From positions 45,120,477 to 45,184,476 of the forward strand of contig OU964918.1 in assembly GCA_918807975.1 (NCBI GenBank): a stretch of 64,000 bases of DNA, written 5' to 3'. Positions 12,748 to 25,118 of the stretch are shown here, in pieces. Numbering within the stretch: the first letter of the stretch is position 1; the number at the start of each line of letters is the position of its first letter. The DNA comes from Aplidium turbinatum (lineage: Eukaryota; Chordata; Ascidiacea; Aplousobranchia; Polyclinidae). The position numbers and the translations under genes were made by a program. The notes beneath the pieces were generated by a model. It searched no databases, was not told the DNA's origin, and saw only the letters and a list, made by a program, of their open reading frames with translations.

Positions 12748-13383
12748 GTATTAAACAAGTATAGAACATGTATTGAACAATGTTGAATATGGTTTCATCT
12801 GGTAAGGTTACAATATTAGAGAAATATTGATTATTATGCATTTTGAAAAGTTATTTTAAAAAAAACTAATTCGCGGAATTTGGCTAATCTGGCAACCCCG
12901 CGACTGGAAGCAATTTTTAAATCGCTTCCAGCGATTAGTTAAAAGAAACGTAAATTGCGAAAACTTTGCGCTGCTTTTTTCCTTTCTTTCAAACTTGTTT
13001 CTTCTTATTGCAAAAACGAGAGCAACGGATGCAATACGAATCTTCGCTTCCGTTGGCTTCCAACTTTTTGAAAATTAAAACCGAGTTCAAAATCATACGG
13101 GGGGCATGAGTTAAAAACCGTTCTAAATCGCATTTAGGTAAAGAAATTACGAAATCGTTTTACTGAAAAATATCAGCTTCTCTTTTTTTCAATTTTGACA
13201 GGGGAAGCAATGCTTCCCTTGCTTCCATTGAGGATACGCCCCTGGCATATGATATATCATAGCTCGTATAAGTGCAAAGATTTGCTCAAAAACGTTTGTT
13301 TCGTTTCGTATGAAAATTTTAATTTTTGGGTCGTCCTTATTTTGGGCTCCATGTCGATGGCAATCCTGCTTATAGGCCTTAGG

Positions 13384-14175
13384 CAAGGTTGCCATATCGT
13401 CCTTATTTCTAAGATTTGTCCTTATTTTAAAGACAATATCTTAGAAAAATTAATTGTCCTTATTTCTAAGAAATGTCCTTGTTTTTGACTTGAGCCCTTA
13501 TTTTGTCTTATTTTTAACAATTACAAATCTTCTATATTTTTTTGGGAATATATCAATGAATGGTATCGATTTGAGAAGCATCCAACATTCCAACACACAC
13601 CAACTGGACCCTGCTAAGAGATCAAACAATTGAGTATGAGAAAGTTCAGAGGTTAGCGAAACAAATTGATCCGCCAATGGCAATGAAGCTTGAGTTCTTT
13701 GATGGGGTCTCGGCTGTCATTGCTCTGTTCAAGAAGACTCCAGATGTTGTGTTCCGCAAGGATGAACCTGAGGACAAGTGGATGAAGATCTTCTCTAGAG
13801 AAGAATTTTTTCTGTTGCTCTACATTCTACAAGCTGGTTAGCGTCATCTTCTCTCTTCCGGTCAGTAATGCGTTTGTGGAGCAGGTGTTCTCCCTTGTTT
13901 CGGCTCAGTGAACCAAGAAAAGAAACAGACGTAGTGAAATGACAGTTAAATATCCGCTACATGTAAAGGTAAGCCTAGACTTGATCTGTCATGAGATGCA
14001 GGAAGTTTCTACAAACAAGGAGTTGCTGGAACAAATCGTTTCTGTCAAAAAACTATCGCCTTTGATATATCATAGCTCGTATAAGTGCAAAGATTTGTTT
14101 AAAAACGTTTGTTTCGTATGAAAATTTATTTTTTAGGTTGTTCTTATTTTGGGGTCAATGTCGATGGCAACTTTG
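13384..14175 (+). mobile_element. hAT element, sister copy of the outermost element
   Basis: The left end is CAAGGTTGCCATATCG and the right end the inverted GATGGCAACTTTG. The 8-bp duplication GCCTTAGG lies at 13376-13383 and 14176-14183. The 792 bp include the same hAT transposase C-terminal fragment (about 13690-13910) and the same CGTCCTTATTT and AAGATTTGTCCTTATTTTA landmarks as 2730-3408. It is inserted immediately after the right target duplication of the first copy. Confidence 0.88.
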
Positions 14176-14183
14176 GCCTTAGG

Positions 14184-14923
14184 CCTTTATATGGCCTTAT
14201 AGGCCTTAAATAGGGTAAAATATATTTCTATTTGCAGCTCTTTGCGTTGTTTAAAACAAAAATAATTTGAAAATATTTTGAATGTTAGAACTATTTTTTA
14301 GATACAAAATTTCTTGCCTTTGTTTTTTTACATTTTGAATTAGGTATTTTGGTGAAGAACTTTGTTTTACAAAAAGAAAGCCACTTTCTTTACCGTATGT
14401 TGTAAACTGAAAACGGAAACGAAACCAACAACAATTTCCGAACCCATAAAACAGAAAATGTGAGAGATGTTGGACAACAGCAGCTGTCGAAGAATTACGA
14501 TAGCCTACAAAGTATTCAGACTTCAGTTAGCTACACGAAATCCTTGACGATCTCTCATGTGCAAACAGATAGATGTATCTGAATCTCAACACGTACCCAG
14601 ACTTGAACATAAACTAGCAACGTAAACGCCCACATGGCTGCGGCACTAAAACGATGGAACTTACTATTACAATTAGAGTTGAAATGCCGCAACGCTGTCA
14701 AGAAAGCGTATTTAACCAACGCGATTTAACAGCGGCCAATTAAAAGGTAATGGAAAGCACGTAAGGCAAATGCGAAACACAAGGTACAAACTGAATGGGT
14801 AAGTTCTCAAACAATTAAAAGTTTAAAGGGTACGTTGCCAACACTACAAGCCTGTGTGAAATAGAAACATCTTGAAAAAGTTAGGGAATTTTGGAATTTT
14901 TATTTCGAGACAAAATTCCTTTG
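14184..14923. other. No feature recognised
   Basis: AT-rich sequence without an open frame of note, element ends or RNA gene signature. Confidence 0.5.
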
Positions 14924-14931
14924 CCGTCATC

Positions 14932-16087
14932 CAGTGGCGTACGCAGGATTTTCTCAAAAAGGAAGCATTCGAAATATTTTTCGTATTGAAACTAAAACGA
15001 ATTAAAAAAATGCCGATTTGCTAGTAAGTCAGATTGTGTAAGATTAGCCTACCATATTCAGCTTGTATTGACGATATTTTTTTAATTTGCAGATTAGTTT
15101 TGGCTGCTCGTTTGGATAGATTTTGTATTGAAAAAAAAGTCATATTAACACTCTTGACTTGACGTCGCATAAAATGTTTTACGCAGACGACGTAGTTAGC
15201 TGACTCAACCCATTGAACCACGAATATAGAAGGTAGGCCTATACGTTCAGTGGCATACGCAGGATTTTCTTACTGGAAGAGGAGAGCCTTCGATGTAATT
15301 TGACATTTTTTTTATCAAGAGTAGCCTAATGCTACTTTACAGTATAGTCTGACCAAAGTTTAAGGTAGCCGAGGCATACCTTACTTTAAATAAAATTATC
15401 GCACTCCGAACATAGTATCAATAATTAATAGAATACCGATGGATGCATCCTAAGCTATAAAATATACAGAGATGTGAACCCCCTAACCGGGATTTTGGAA
15501 GCGGTAAATAGGGCCTTGTGTAATAGGGCCTAGCCTCATTTCAAATGTCAAAAAACATTAAGCAAACTGAAATGAATGATAAAGCTTTGGTAGAGAGTTT
15601 TCTTTGTTGAACCATAGAGAAATAAAACTGAGTAACCTTAGCAGGTTTAACACACTTTTTGCACACAAAAGTATAACATAATTAAAGTAAACTCAAACGT
15701 TTTCGAGACGTACGTGTGTCCTCATCAAGAATTAAATCTGCAATATACATAACGATTTTTCATTTTATGTATATTGCAGATTTAATTCCTGATGAGGACA
15801 CACGTACGTGTCGAAACGTTTGAGTTTATTTTAATTATGTTATATTTTTGTGTGCAAAAAAGTATGTTAAACCCGCTAAGGTTACTCTGTTTTATTTCTC
15901 TATGAAATGAATGAGCTACTAAACAGCCGTGATCCCCCCCTCCCGGGTGTATGAGAGACGGTTTATACGGCCTCGCTACCTAAGACCACTCAAATAATAA
16001 CATGTTTGTACTACACAACCACAACAACGCTAAAAGTCAACATGTTTAAGAAGGGGAAGGATCGTGAGCCCCCTGCGTACCCCGTTA
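14932..16087. mobile_element. hAT element with nested Penelope-like foldback
   Basis: The left end is CAGTGGCGTACGCAGG and the right end the inverted CCTGCGTACCCCGTTA. The 8-bp duplication CCGTCATC lies at 14924-14931 and 16088-16095. A second, similar end motif at 15248 (CAGTGGCATACGCAGG) shows an internal duplication or a second partial copy. A 323-bp foldback insertion occupies 15580-15902. No transposase is seen. Confidence 0.8.
15580..15902. mobile_element. Penelope-like foldback with hammerhead-core-like motif
   Basis: Two arms of about 145 bp (about 15612-15757 and 15758-15902) are near-perfect inverted copies. The 12 bases TGAAATGAATGA flank the insertion (15568-15579 and 15903-15914). 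The right arm contains CTGATGA, a self-complementary stretch, then GAAAC (about 15790-15817); the left arm has a slightly altered inverted copy. A leader at 15584-15615 (GGTAGAGAGTTTTCTTTGTTGAACC) is shared with the element at 29645-30303, which also has a GIY-YIG-like tail. That link is the reason for the Penelope-like call. Confidence 0.62.
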
Positions 16088-16095
16088 CCGTCATC

Positions 16096-19000
16096 TCGTT
16101 TGGAGATTTTTCTTGTGATGAGTTTCGTTTTTTTTTAATTCGTTTCAAAACATTTTGTTTCGAACCGCTTTAAACTAGTTCTTTTGAAGAAGTATTGTAA
16201 AACTAGCATACTTAGTACTTACCTTTGAGCTAGTTTCTTGTATACTTTTGATGAAACGCAAGGGGTCTGCAAAAGTACATTCGCACGGCAAACAACCCAC
16301 AAGAGGTAGCATAATGTAAGTGCAACAAAAACCGCAATGAAAATCAGCACTGAAATAAAATAACGAGTTGTTGGTTGGGGATATAACTTCCATTAAACAT
16401 ATTGTACGATAATAAAATATTGAAAAAATGATAATTAGAGACATAATGATATAATTAGTAAATTTTTGCTAAATTTACTACTACGCAACTAAATATATCC
16501 ATTTGAATTTGTAAGGGAGTTTATCAGTGCCACGCAAGCTGAGTGCACTTTATATATATTGTACATCCAGGGCTGTTAAGAGGCTATTTTGGGCTTGATA
16601 CAACTGACAATATCTGGCCCCAAAGCAAGCCATGGACACCTCTTAGAAAACGCCTCAGGATGGGGAATACTAGTAAAATTGTTGAGAACTTGAGTAGTTT
16701 TCTCCCAGCTGGATTTGTTTTCAAACCTTGATCAATACGCATTATAGCAAAAAATGAAAGCGTTCTGGGTTTGAATTTAAAATGTCACGTTTGACCCTTT
16801 GTTAATGCTTCGGCATGCAATATTATACGGTATATACCTTCATGCAATTACGGCCGTTTGCAAATAGATTCTGCTGTATCTGTTGTGAGTGAGCACACTA
16901 ATTGAAACAAATTTATTCATCTTTTTCTTTGGTTCAAGGTTTTACTTAAAATTAAAGCCAGGGACTTGAAGCAAAGTAAAGTCTAGACAAGTGTCTTACT
17001 TACAGAACAGTAACTATGACACAAAGTTAAAAGAAATGGATTTTGAACCACCAATCGTTCATTGTTTTAAGCAGTATGGACTTCAAAGCAGAAGAGAATC
17101 TCATAATTTGACGTACATCAATGTTATTAAAACAAAGCATGCAAAGGGAAAGGTTGCTGAATCAATTTCAAAGAAAGCAATAACTTATCTTCTTCAAACA
17201 ACCATGTAATTAACTGAAATATTATCGTCTTCAACTCAATCTTAACATGACTAAATAATGAAGAATAAACGGAGTTTGTATTTGCTGTTTCGTGTTGGAG
17301 CTGAAATATGTTTGCAACAGACCACGATATAAATATTAACAACGTTAGAACTGAGCACCATGCTGTTGATGCAATGAATGTATCTAACTTTTCGTAGAGG
17401 TTTAAACCACGACCACCATCATATTTAGACTGTCTTTCGCAGTGCGTTACTTTTGAAAATAACGGTATGATTTCTTCGACCGAAAGCAGAACACGACGAA
17501 GGTTTACATCAACGATACGATTCCCTGAGTTGTTCTCTAACCATCAAAACTTATTTTAATCGACAAGCTTAGATTTGATTCAGTCTTTTATCAAGTGCAA
17601 TCTTCTTGTAAGGAGTCCATTGGAAAGGATGTAGGCCTATATTCTTTGATAAGCTAAAGTTGCTATTATTACTCCCAAATCAATTCTGAGTAATTATAGT
17701 AGGAGATTTGATTGTTGACAAATGCCAAATTCGCAGAACTACCTTCTTGTAAAATGGCCATTCTCCAAAAGACAAGTTATTGGTGGGAGTTACTTTGAAG
17801 TTGCTGATGGCCAACAAAACTCGCCATGAATCTACTAACATATCCCAAGATGGGAAATTCCTTTTTGATAAAACTTTCGTTCAATAAAACCCAATCAAAA
17901 ACCGTCAAGTTAACAAAACTGAAGTAGAACAGTGCAAACAAATAAAGCGGTCGTGTGGCACACAGCACACAGACCACGTCATGTTTTACGACACAAACAT
18001 TTATGCCCAATATGCTGAGGCTGGCATATGGCAAACAAAGCTGTTGAAAAACAGATAAAAACAAGCAGCATGATCGGACATCCCAAAATAGAACTCCATC
18101 AGCACAATTGTATCAAAACTGTCTGGATAAAAGCCAACTTACCGACGACAAATCAAACGATTTTCATGTGTTACATTTAGAGTAGGCTACATCACGTAAA
18201 CTCAACCTCATCAGTAGGCCTACTGGAGATGGCCACAGAAAACCATCCGTTGTTGTGGGGCTCAATTGCTCATAGCCCAGCCAGCATAAGCGACCTTTTT
18301 ACATTAATTCAACGTCTTAGTTAGATTAAAGTTAGATTTTTCTAACTGAGAGATGATAGATCACAAACTGAAAGCGACAAGATAAAGCTGAACAAGGCAC
18401 AAAACTTCACGATTGGAATTACCAATGTAAAAAATAAAGTTTTTCTTATAATATTCCAGGTCATAAAAATCTGCGTTTGTTTTGTGCGGTATGAAATGAA
18501 CAATACACCAAAAATTGATCAAACCTAGAAACGCCTCAGCAATTTTGCAAATCAAAATTCAAAACATAATCGATCATGGGCAGACAGAAAATTTGCACTA
18601 ATTTTCGAAGTGGTCCTCAATCGTCCGATCGTTTTGTTTATCTAACTGCGCCAAATTAAAAGTAGCCTCCGGGTACAAAGGCTACAAATTAAACTCAAAC
18701 TAAACAACCTTTTGATTAAATTGTTACATGTTGTGGTTTTTTTGTATTTTTGCTTTGTTTGTGTCACTATCTCGTGTTGTGCTGCTGTCCATCTTGCGTA
18801 ATCTGCCAGAGTCCTTCTTCTCTGAACAATTAATTTTACTTCTCAAATACTTGACCCGTTGTGCTACGTAATATTTTTTTGTTTTGTTTTTATAATGTTA
18901 AATGTAGTGTTGTTGCTGAGTTATGTCTGTTTATGGTTTAAAAAAGTTACCTCTCTACCCAAATTGTATTACTTTGCACTATAAAACAGCAATGAGGTAG

Positions 19001-20340
19001 CATCGAATGTACTGAACTCTCTTTTATTCAGTTGGCAAGTGTTAAAAAGCTTTTTGAAGACTTCATCTTTCAATCAATCACCAAGTTGGTTCCCACTTTA
19101 ACTAAAAAACAAGACTTTTTCGGCCACCAGGTATTTTTAAGAATTTTATGTTGATACTCCTAAGTACAAAGCTTTGTATTTGAAAGGCTGATACGGACAC
19201 CTCCGCCTTTTACTCTCTGCCTTAAATATTCAACCTGAGCAATGATTTCCGCGTTTTTGAGACATGATTAAATTAAACGCTCTGCACAGAAAACACTCAT
19301 TCGTTGTGATTAAGCATGCTTAAGTTTCTTCATCTAAATTCTTTTACCAACAAAAACATGCAATTTTGCTTACATAAGAATCCAGCGCTTGGTAATGTTG
19401 GGGTGTCAAATGAAGGATTCATTTGAGTAGATCTCCAGGTTTCACCGGCAGGTGAAGTGATTGGTTGATCGGCCATAATTTAGTTGATTGTAGAAGACAA
19501 CACTTTGGTCTTAGATTTTATTGTATTATATTTTAACTTAACAAAACCCAAAAACACAAATGTTCGTAAAGTCGTAAATTCTTAGCCTAATATTCTTCTA
19601 ACAAATTTTCTTTTTTATAAATCTTTGAATAAAAATTAAAAAAGCACATCTTCAAAATCGAAATACAGTAGGCCTAAAAGGCACTTCACTAGCGCCATGT
19701 CAACTTTAGAACCAAAACAAACAGCTATAAATAAAATCGTAATTTGTAGTCACTGGTGGTTTGAGTTATTTTTGCCAACGCAAGCGCATAGCAACTGAAG
19801 ACCGGCTGATTTAGCCAACGGTGCCAATTGCTTGAGGAATGTTTCATTTGCTGCAGCAAATTTTTAATATAAAATTTTTTTAAAAGTTTGATCAATTTTT
19901 CCTGTCACAAGAAGAAGATATTCATTTGTACAGTTAAAATTCAAATCTCTTCCATTTCCATGCATATGCAATAAAAACAGGCCATTAATATTTCTCTCGA
20001 TAAGCAATTTCACGACGAGAGACTCTTGAAAAACTTTCTACACCTGTTTTAGATGGCATGTAGGCTAGTAGCTGAGATCTTCAATGAAGTGTTTCTTATA
20101 TAGCCTACAGTAGAAAAAAAGTGATAGTCACTGGCTTTGCTGGTCAATTATAAAACTCGCAGCAGTGAACTTCAAACAGCGTGGAAGCTCAAGTGAAAAT
20201 TCACAATGATTACAATTTAATTAAACACGTTTGTTTTTTCGAATCACTACATTTCATGATGAGCTCTAATTCAGCGCTGTGGTGCACAAGAGAAGAAGAA
20301 GCACATATTTGACGACATATTGAGACATTCACATTTCTGT
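16096..20340. other. Long stretch without a recognisable gene
   Basis: Open frames are short (under 100 codons) and resemble no family I know. No element ends with target duplications were found. It may be intergenic DNA or a long intron. Confidence 0.5.
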
Positions 20341-20526
20341 ATGTATGTTAGCGTGGTGCAGTGGTCCTAATAACAGACCATCATAAAATCTTGACAGCTT
20401 TATCTATTCCCTCGCTCCCAATGCAACTACCGGTTTCCGTCTACTTCATGACGCTACAACAAAATGTTCTCGAAACGCTCTGCTCTGCCATTCTGCTGAT
20501 AACTTGTCTTACTGAACCAGCAACAA

Positions 20527-20645
20527 CAAGGGTTGGTTGGTTTTTAAATCTTTATCTTCGGACTGACAACGCCTTGATAGTTCCTGGACCTGGTAGTTTC
20601 GCATAATTGCAGAGGCTTTTTTGACGCAGGTTGAGTTCTATCAAC
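20527..20645 (-). repeat. SINE-family 3' piece (reverse)
   Basis: Read on the - strand it shows 'TGCGTCAAAAAAGCCTCTGC', 'TTATGCGAAACTACCAGG', 'TGTCAGTCCGAAGATAAAGA' and a CCAACCAACC tail, as in the copies at 3785-3965 and 25670-25870. The stretch just upstream (20350-20526) is not shared with the other copies. Confidence 0.6.
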
Positions 20646-21016
20646 AAGTGCAATAGCAAAAATAACTCACAAAACTACTTTCATTCTGAACTCTTACAAA
20701 GTTTGTAGTCAACGTCCATTTGCTTCTGCTGCAATTATTCCTTGTTTTTATAACTGTTTATTTTCGCAGGTGCTATTTTTGCTTTTCACGCTAGCGATCA
20801 AAGCAAGCATTGCTATGGTAAAAAAGTTTTGAAAGGTTCTTTACAGGTCACGTTTCTGCTGTTTCGTAATCCGGGCAGTAGGCTACATCAGTGTTTCCAT
20901 TTGACTGAAACTCGAAACCATTGTAATCAAATACCGCTAAAGACTAACTGTCATTTGCACCAGCACGTGGCAGACAAGCAGCAATCTCAAACATATCCTA
21001 ACAACTGAGCAGGATG

Positions 21017-21045
21017 ATACCCTATTTGTTCGACAAATAGGGTAT
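21017..21045. repeat. Perfect 13-bp hairpin
   Basis: ATACCCTATTTGT is followed by a 3-base spacer TCG and then the exact reverse complement. Nothing around it looks like an inserted element. A structured RNA or a tiny foldback are possible explanations. Confidence 0.7.
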
Positions 21046-24000
21046 GAATTTAACCTTTTTTTCACTTCTTTCAAAAATCTAACGTTTTACGTTTTTGTAA
21101 TGTACGAGGCTATCAATTTGTGTAGCCTACTTCCACTTGACAGCGTAATTTCTCTCGTGGTTGCTAAATGCCGACCGTAGCACCTTTTGTACTCTATCCA
21201 AACATATGCTCGGATTACTCAAACCACAGACGATCACCGGTTTATTTTATGATTTTGTGCGGAGTTGAACTACTTTTACAAAACTTGAACACTAATTTAA
21301 GCGCATTATTTCATCAGCAAGTTAATCAAAATAAACAATATTTAGAAGATTTTGATTTATGGTTTTTCAATGTTGAAAAGCAATAAAAATAAATATTGTT
21401 ACCAGCTAGTTTAAGAGCAAAGAAATGCTGAGTTAGGTTTCAGCGGCTTTAACCAACTTTAACTTGCAAAAGCTTCACTGATCCAAGAACAAGAAAGGAT
21501 TGAAGAAAAGGCTGATGTTTCATTTATATCTTCGCTAAACCAGACACTATCATCCTGTTTATGGTTGAACGTGGCTGCCTAGAGATTGAATGAATGAAAC
21601 ATGAAAATATTCTGGAAATGCTGAAGTTCTCAAAACTGTAGCTTTCAAATAAAAAAATTATCTAATGACATTGAAATCACCTGATAATTTCTCATAGCCA
21701 GATTGTTTCACAGCATTGTTGAAATTGATCGCCGCATAAACGTAATTTGATTGCTTTTTGTGGCTCCTGTTGCTATGCTCAATTATGAACTATTTGTACT
21801 GCGTATTTGCAATGCTTGCAAAACGACTGCTTGTACTTTATAAAACGTGCTGACCCGGGACTTACTACCCGTGGACGTGGACTACCGTCTCTATTTAGAA
21901 CTCTAATCAGTAGCGCAATTTCAGGTTTGTGCCAGCGAAGACAAACCTTCTTAAAAAATAAACAGTCGCGTTTTTGAGGTCAATCACATCACGCAGTTTT
22001 GATGTTAGACGCCAAATTAAGCAAAAATAGGGCTTATAATTTCTACATTTTGTTTGTTATTGGAATAGGTTTTCTCTGCCGCTGTCAGTTACGCTTCTGG
22101 TGCTAGCGAACAATCTTCAAATTACATAACTTTTCAAAAAGCACTCACAAGTAAAACCATATGTTATTAATTTTCCAGTTCTACTATCTCCATCAGTTGC
22201 CAAAAGCCTTCATTGTTTGGGCTGTCAATTACTCATTATTCTCGCTCAGTTTTCTATATAATGCAGGAAAATTTAAAAAGAGTTGAGCAAGTGGCCTACT
22301 CTCAGCCACTCAATGAAAGAATACATTCAGTCTTCAAAAGTAGAATGGCGGACGAAGTTACGTGCTGACAGTTGGAGTTGTAAGCTGCTCATGAAACTAG
22401 TAGGATTAAATGACTGTTTGCGTATTTTGCCTCATTCTTGCCGCAGTCGAGTGGTAAAGCACGGAAATGTCATTCAAAAAGTTTTCCGAATTTCATTCGT
22501 TTATTTTGATTGTAACGTTTGAGCAAATATTATTTGGCTGTCAACTGAGCAAAGCGATTAAATGCGCATGGTTTAGTTTGATGTTAACCACATTACTCAG
22601 AAATCCAGCCAACAAACACAAGGCATTCTCTGCTGTCTTCGTTTATTAGCTGTGGTTAATCTGATGCCAGTGACCAAAGAAGCTAAAAAATGGCACTTAC
22701 TAAAACAACGCCGCAAAGTTGTACTACAAGTGTTAAACTTTCCGATTATTTTTTAATCAATCATCTTTTTAAGCTCATTATGTCTGAACTGATGCCCAGT
22801 GAAGCTGATTACATAAGATATTTGATGTTTAGGCCAACCTGATATTTTGATATGTACTCAAAACTCAAAATAAGCTGAATATCAAGTTCTAAATTAAAAT
22901 TTTATTCTGACAAAATTAAACTTTCTTTTTGTAATCAGACAGCAATTTATGTGATGACCTGCAACTGGTAATATTGCTAACGCTTTGCAATGCTGTTTTG
23001 ATAAATGTGCCGAGATGACCACGAGCAAAACCAGTTGGCAAAACAGCCACATCTGAGTCACACGCCACAACATAGGCATGCAGCTTGCGGATTGAGGGGC
23101 AAAACACAGTCGGATAAACGATGATGAAATAATTGAAAAACGATGAAAAATGATGCCCTGTAATTAACTGCAAAGAAATAATAACTAAGTAAATTAGCAT
23201 AAACAAATAGGCTACTGAGAAAAAAAAAATTTAAACTGAATACTTTTACGTTCGAACGACGTTAAACGTCAATGTTTTAAATACATGGACTTCACTCAAA
23301 AATTAGGACGGCATGTGCCCCTTTGCCTCCCCTCAAGGTTGAAGCTAATCTAAACATGAAAACAGAAGCTGTTGAGATGTATTACTAGTAATTAGTATTT
23401 TGAAAAATTTGTCAATCATGAATGAGAGATAGCTTTCTAACCACATCACACTCATATGAGCCATAGTAATTTTGGGCTATCGAAAATGTTTAAATAAATT
23501 GTTGCCTGTCTTTCTACATTTGCACACTGCAACTATAGCGAGTTTACAAGGGTATCCGTGCAGTAGCATACAACAGTCTCCCTGAAACTGCTTACAGGAT
23601 GTCAATGTAGGCTACGTAAAAGTTTGTTTGATAAAGTACGTAGGCTTTTGTTTGCTTTCAGCCTTTCACTCCAATGAAAGATTGCACAAAGTGGCAGTAA
23701 AACATTAATCTGTAGTCAAAGTGTGGTTGCGATAGGCGGTGGACATAGCTACATGCAAGCACGCAGCACCAGCGTTGTTGCTTCTTACCATGACGAGTTA
23801 AGATTTCTTTCCAGGATTCTACACGATTCTGTGATTTGAATCGGGAAGTTTCAATGAGCCTGAGGCTATTGAAAGATAAAAACGTCTATGATGTATTTCC
23901 CGTTTTGCACACGTCACAATAGCAGTAAAGTTCCAAAATTTTCCTGGAATAATTTACTTACTAAACATGTACAATTGTACAAGTAGCATGCTTTTTAATC

Positions 24001-24497
24001 TTGGTAAAGCAAAGCTGTTAGTAATATTAATGTCTTAAGACTTGAAGGTAAAACCAAATGCGGATCTTTCTTGCGACCAAATAAGTTAACCGTCCGATTA
24101 AAGTAATAGAGAATCGGTTTGTGCAAAGTTTATCCGTGGACCAGTAATTGACGACACTAATCAGAGGACTACAGCTAGCTAGTGTAAGAAAAAAATAGTA
24201 TGCAAAATCTATCTAGTTAATCGGCCGATTTGCTTGCTTGGTGAATGCTTCATTATTGGTGCACCCAACTCGTTTGTAACAAAAGTTTTATTTTTAATGC
24301 AGAGTAGAACCACAGTGACGAATTTAAATTTTTGGCTCAAAATGACTGCACGTATATCTTTGCTACTTTGAGCTTTGCAAATGAGCGACCTCCAACAACT
24401 AAAAATTACCAAAGATAGAGCACATTCTAATCCTGTAACAAGTTAACTGAATTAGAAAGTGCATAAACAAATTGATTTATATTGATGAGCCTGAGTT

Positions 24498-25118
24498 TTG
24501 TTGCTACATTCGCTGTTGAAATGGTGCTTTAATGGTAAGCTAATACAGAGAAATGTATCATTTCTTTTTGTAGCGATTCGTCATCTAGTTCTAGTTCATC
24601 GCCCTTTAACCTTTTTGTCATATCGGAACCTCCGATTTTGCGTTTGTCACGGAATCTACACCAACAAAAATTTAGAAATCAATTTTTTTTGTAAGAAAAC
24701 CCAATATTTCGTTATGAGGCCTACACTTCAAAAAGTAATGGACACTTTAACAAATCAACAGTTGTTACAGAAGTTACAAAGTCAGAAATTTAATGACCCT
24801 TTTGTTCTTTCATTTCTTCATTTAACTGTCATCTTTCTACAGCAACCTTTGGAACAGTTTTGCAACTTGACTAGAATTAAAATTAAGCTCGTTGCAAGCA
24901 GACAAGTAACTCACATTTTAAACTTGATGAATTGTTTAAACTGTTTTTTAAACTTACGTTTTTTATACAGCACATTCGGTTTTGAATCAACCAAGAAAAA
25001 ATTAATGCCAGGCTTTTGCTTTAGAATTGTTGACCAAAAATTCCCAAAGCACAGTCAATCATCGTCTTTAATATGTATCTTGTCAGAGAGCACACTAGCT
25101 ACATCACTCAGCATGTAG
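24498..25118 (+). CDS. Unrecognised 206-codon open frame, doubtful
   Basis: The frame opens with ATG and runs 206 codons, long for DNA this AT-rich. The predicted protein is rich in Leu, Phe and Cys. I recognise no domain, no signal peptide and no clear membrane segment pattern. There are no neighbouring coding segments and no clear splice context. It could be a chance frame, a relic of an unknown element or a lineage-specific gene. I make no functional claim. Confidence 0.2.
   Translation: MLLHSLLKWCFNGKLIQRNVSFLFVAIRHLVLVHRPLTFLSYRNLRFCVCHGIYTNKNLEINFFCKKTQYFVMRPTLQKVMDTLTNQQLLQKLQSQKFNDPFVLSFLHLTVIFLQQPLEQFCNLTRIKIKLVASRQVTHILNLMNCLNCFLNLRFLYSTFGFESTKKKLMPGFCFRIVDQKFPKHSQSSSLICILSESTLATSLSM

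Larger units (their letters stand above)
4033..12900. mobile_element. Probable third-level inverted-repeat element around the LTR element
   Basis: CAGAGTTGCCAGACTATG at 4033 is matched in inverted form by TGGCTAATCTGGCAACCCCG ending at 12900. The DNA between these ends and the LTR element (4033-4289 and 12753-12900) is AT-rich and absent from the related hAT piece at 8376-8766. The ends look hAT-like, but I could not find a matching target duplication, so this layer is less secure than the others. Confidence 0.5.
3409..13244 (+). mobile_element. Second-level hAT element inserted in the first
   Basis: The left end is CAGTGGCGTATCCTGG and the right end is the inverted GAGGATACGCCCCTG. GGCATA lies just outside the left end, and GGCATA or GCATA at the right end, so the duplication is imperfect. 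The flanks rejoin to match the uninterrupted sister element at 13384-14175 (around 14050-14065). A related piece in reverse orientation lies at 8376-8766. That piece shows that DNA around 3640-3705 and 12900-12980 once belonged together, so the material between came later. No transposase is seen. The superfamily is inferred from the ends. Confidence 0.72.
2730..13368 (+). mobile_element. Outermost hAT element of the first nest, split by later insertions
   Basis: The left end begins CAGAGTTGCCATAC and the right end closes with the inverted GATGGCAATCCTG. The 8 bases CTTATAGG flank both ends (2722-2729 and 13369-13376), as expected for a hAT insertion. The element's own DNA is 2730-3408 plus about 13245-13368, roughly 800 bp; everything between came later. 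It keeps a stretch coding the C-terminal end of a hAT transposase (about 3035-3262) but no complete gene, so it is non-autonomous. The copy at 13384-14175 has the same structure and confirms where the interrupted halves belong. Confidence 0.85.

Noticed and set aside
16991-17209. 72-codon frame as a small gene
   Set aside because: No domain, no splice context and a length common by chance here.
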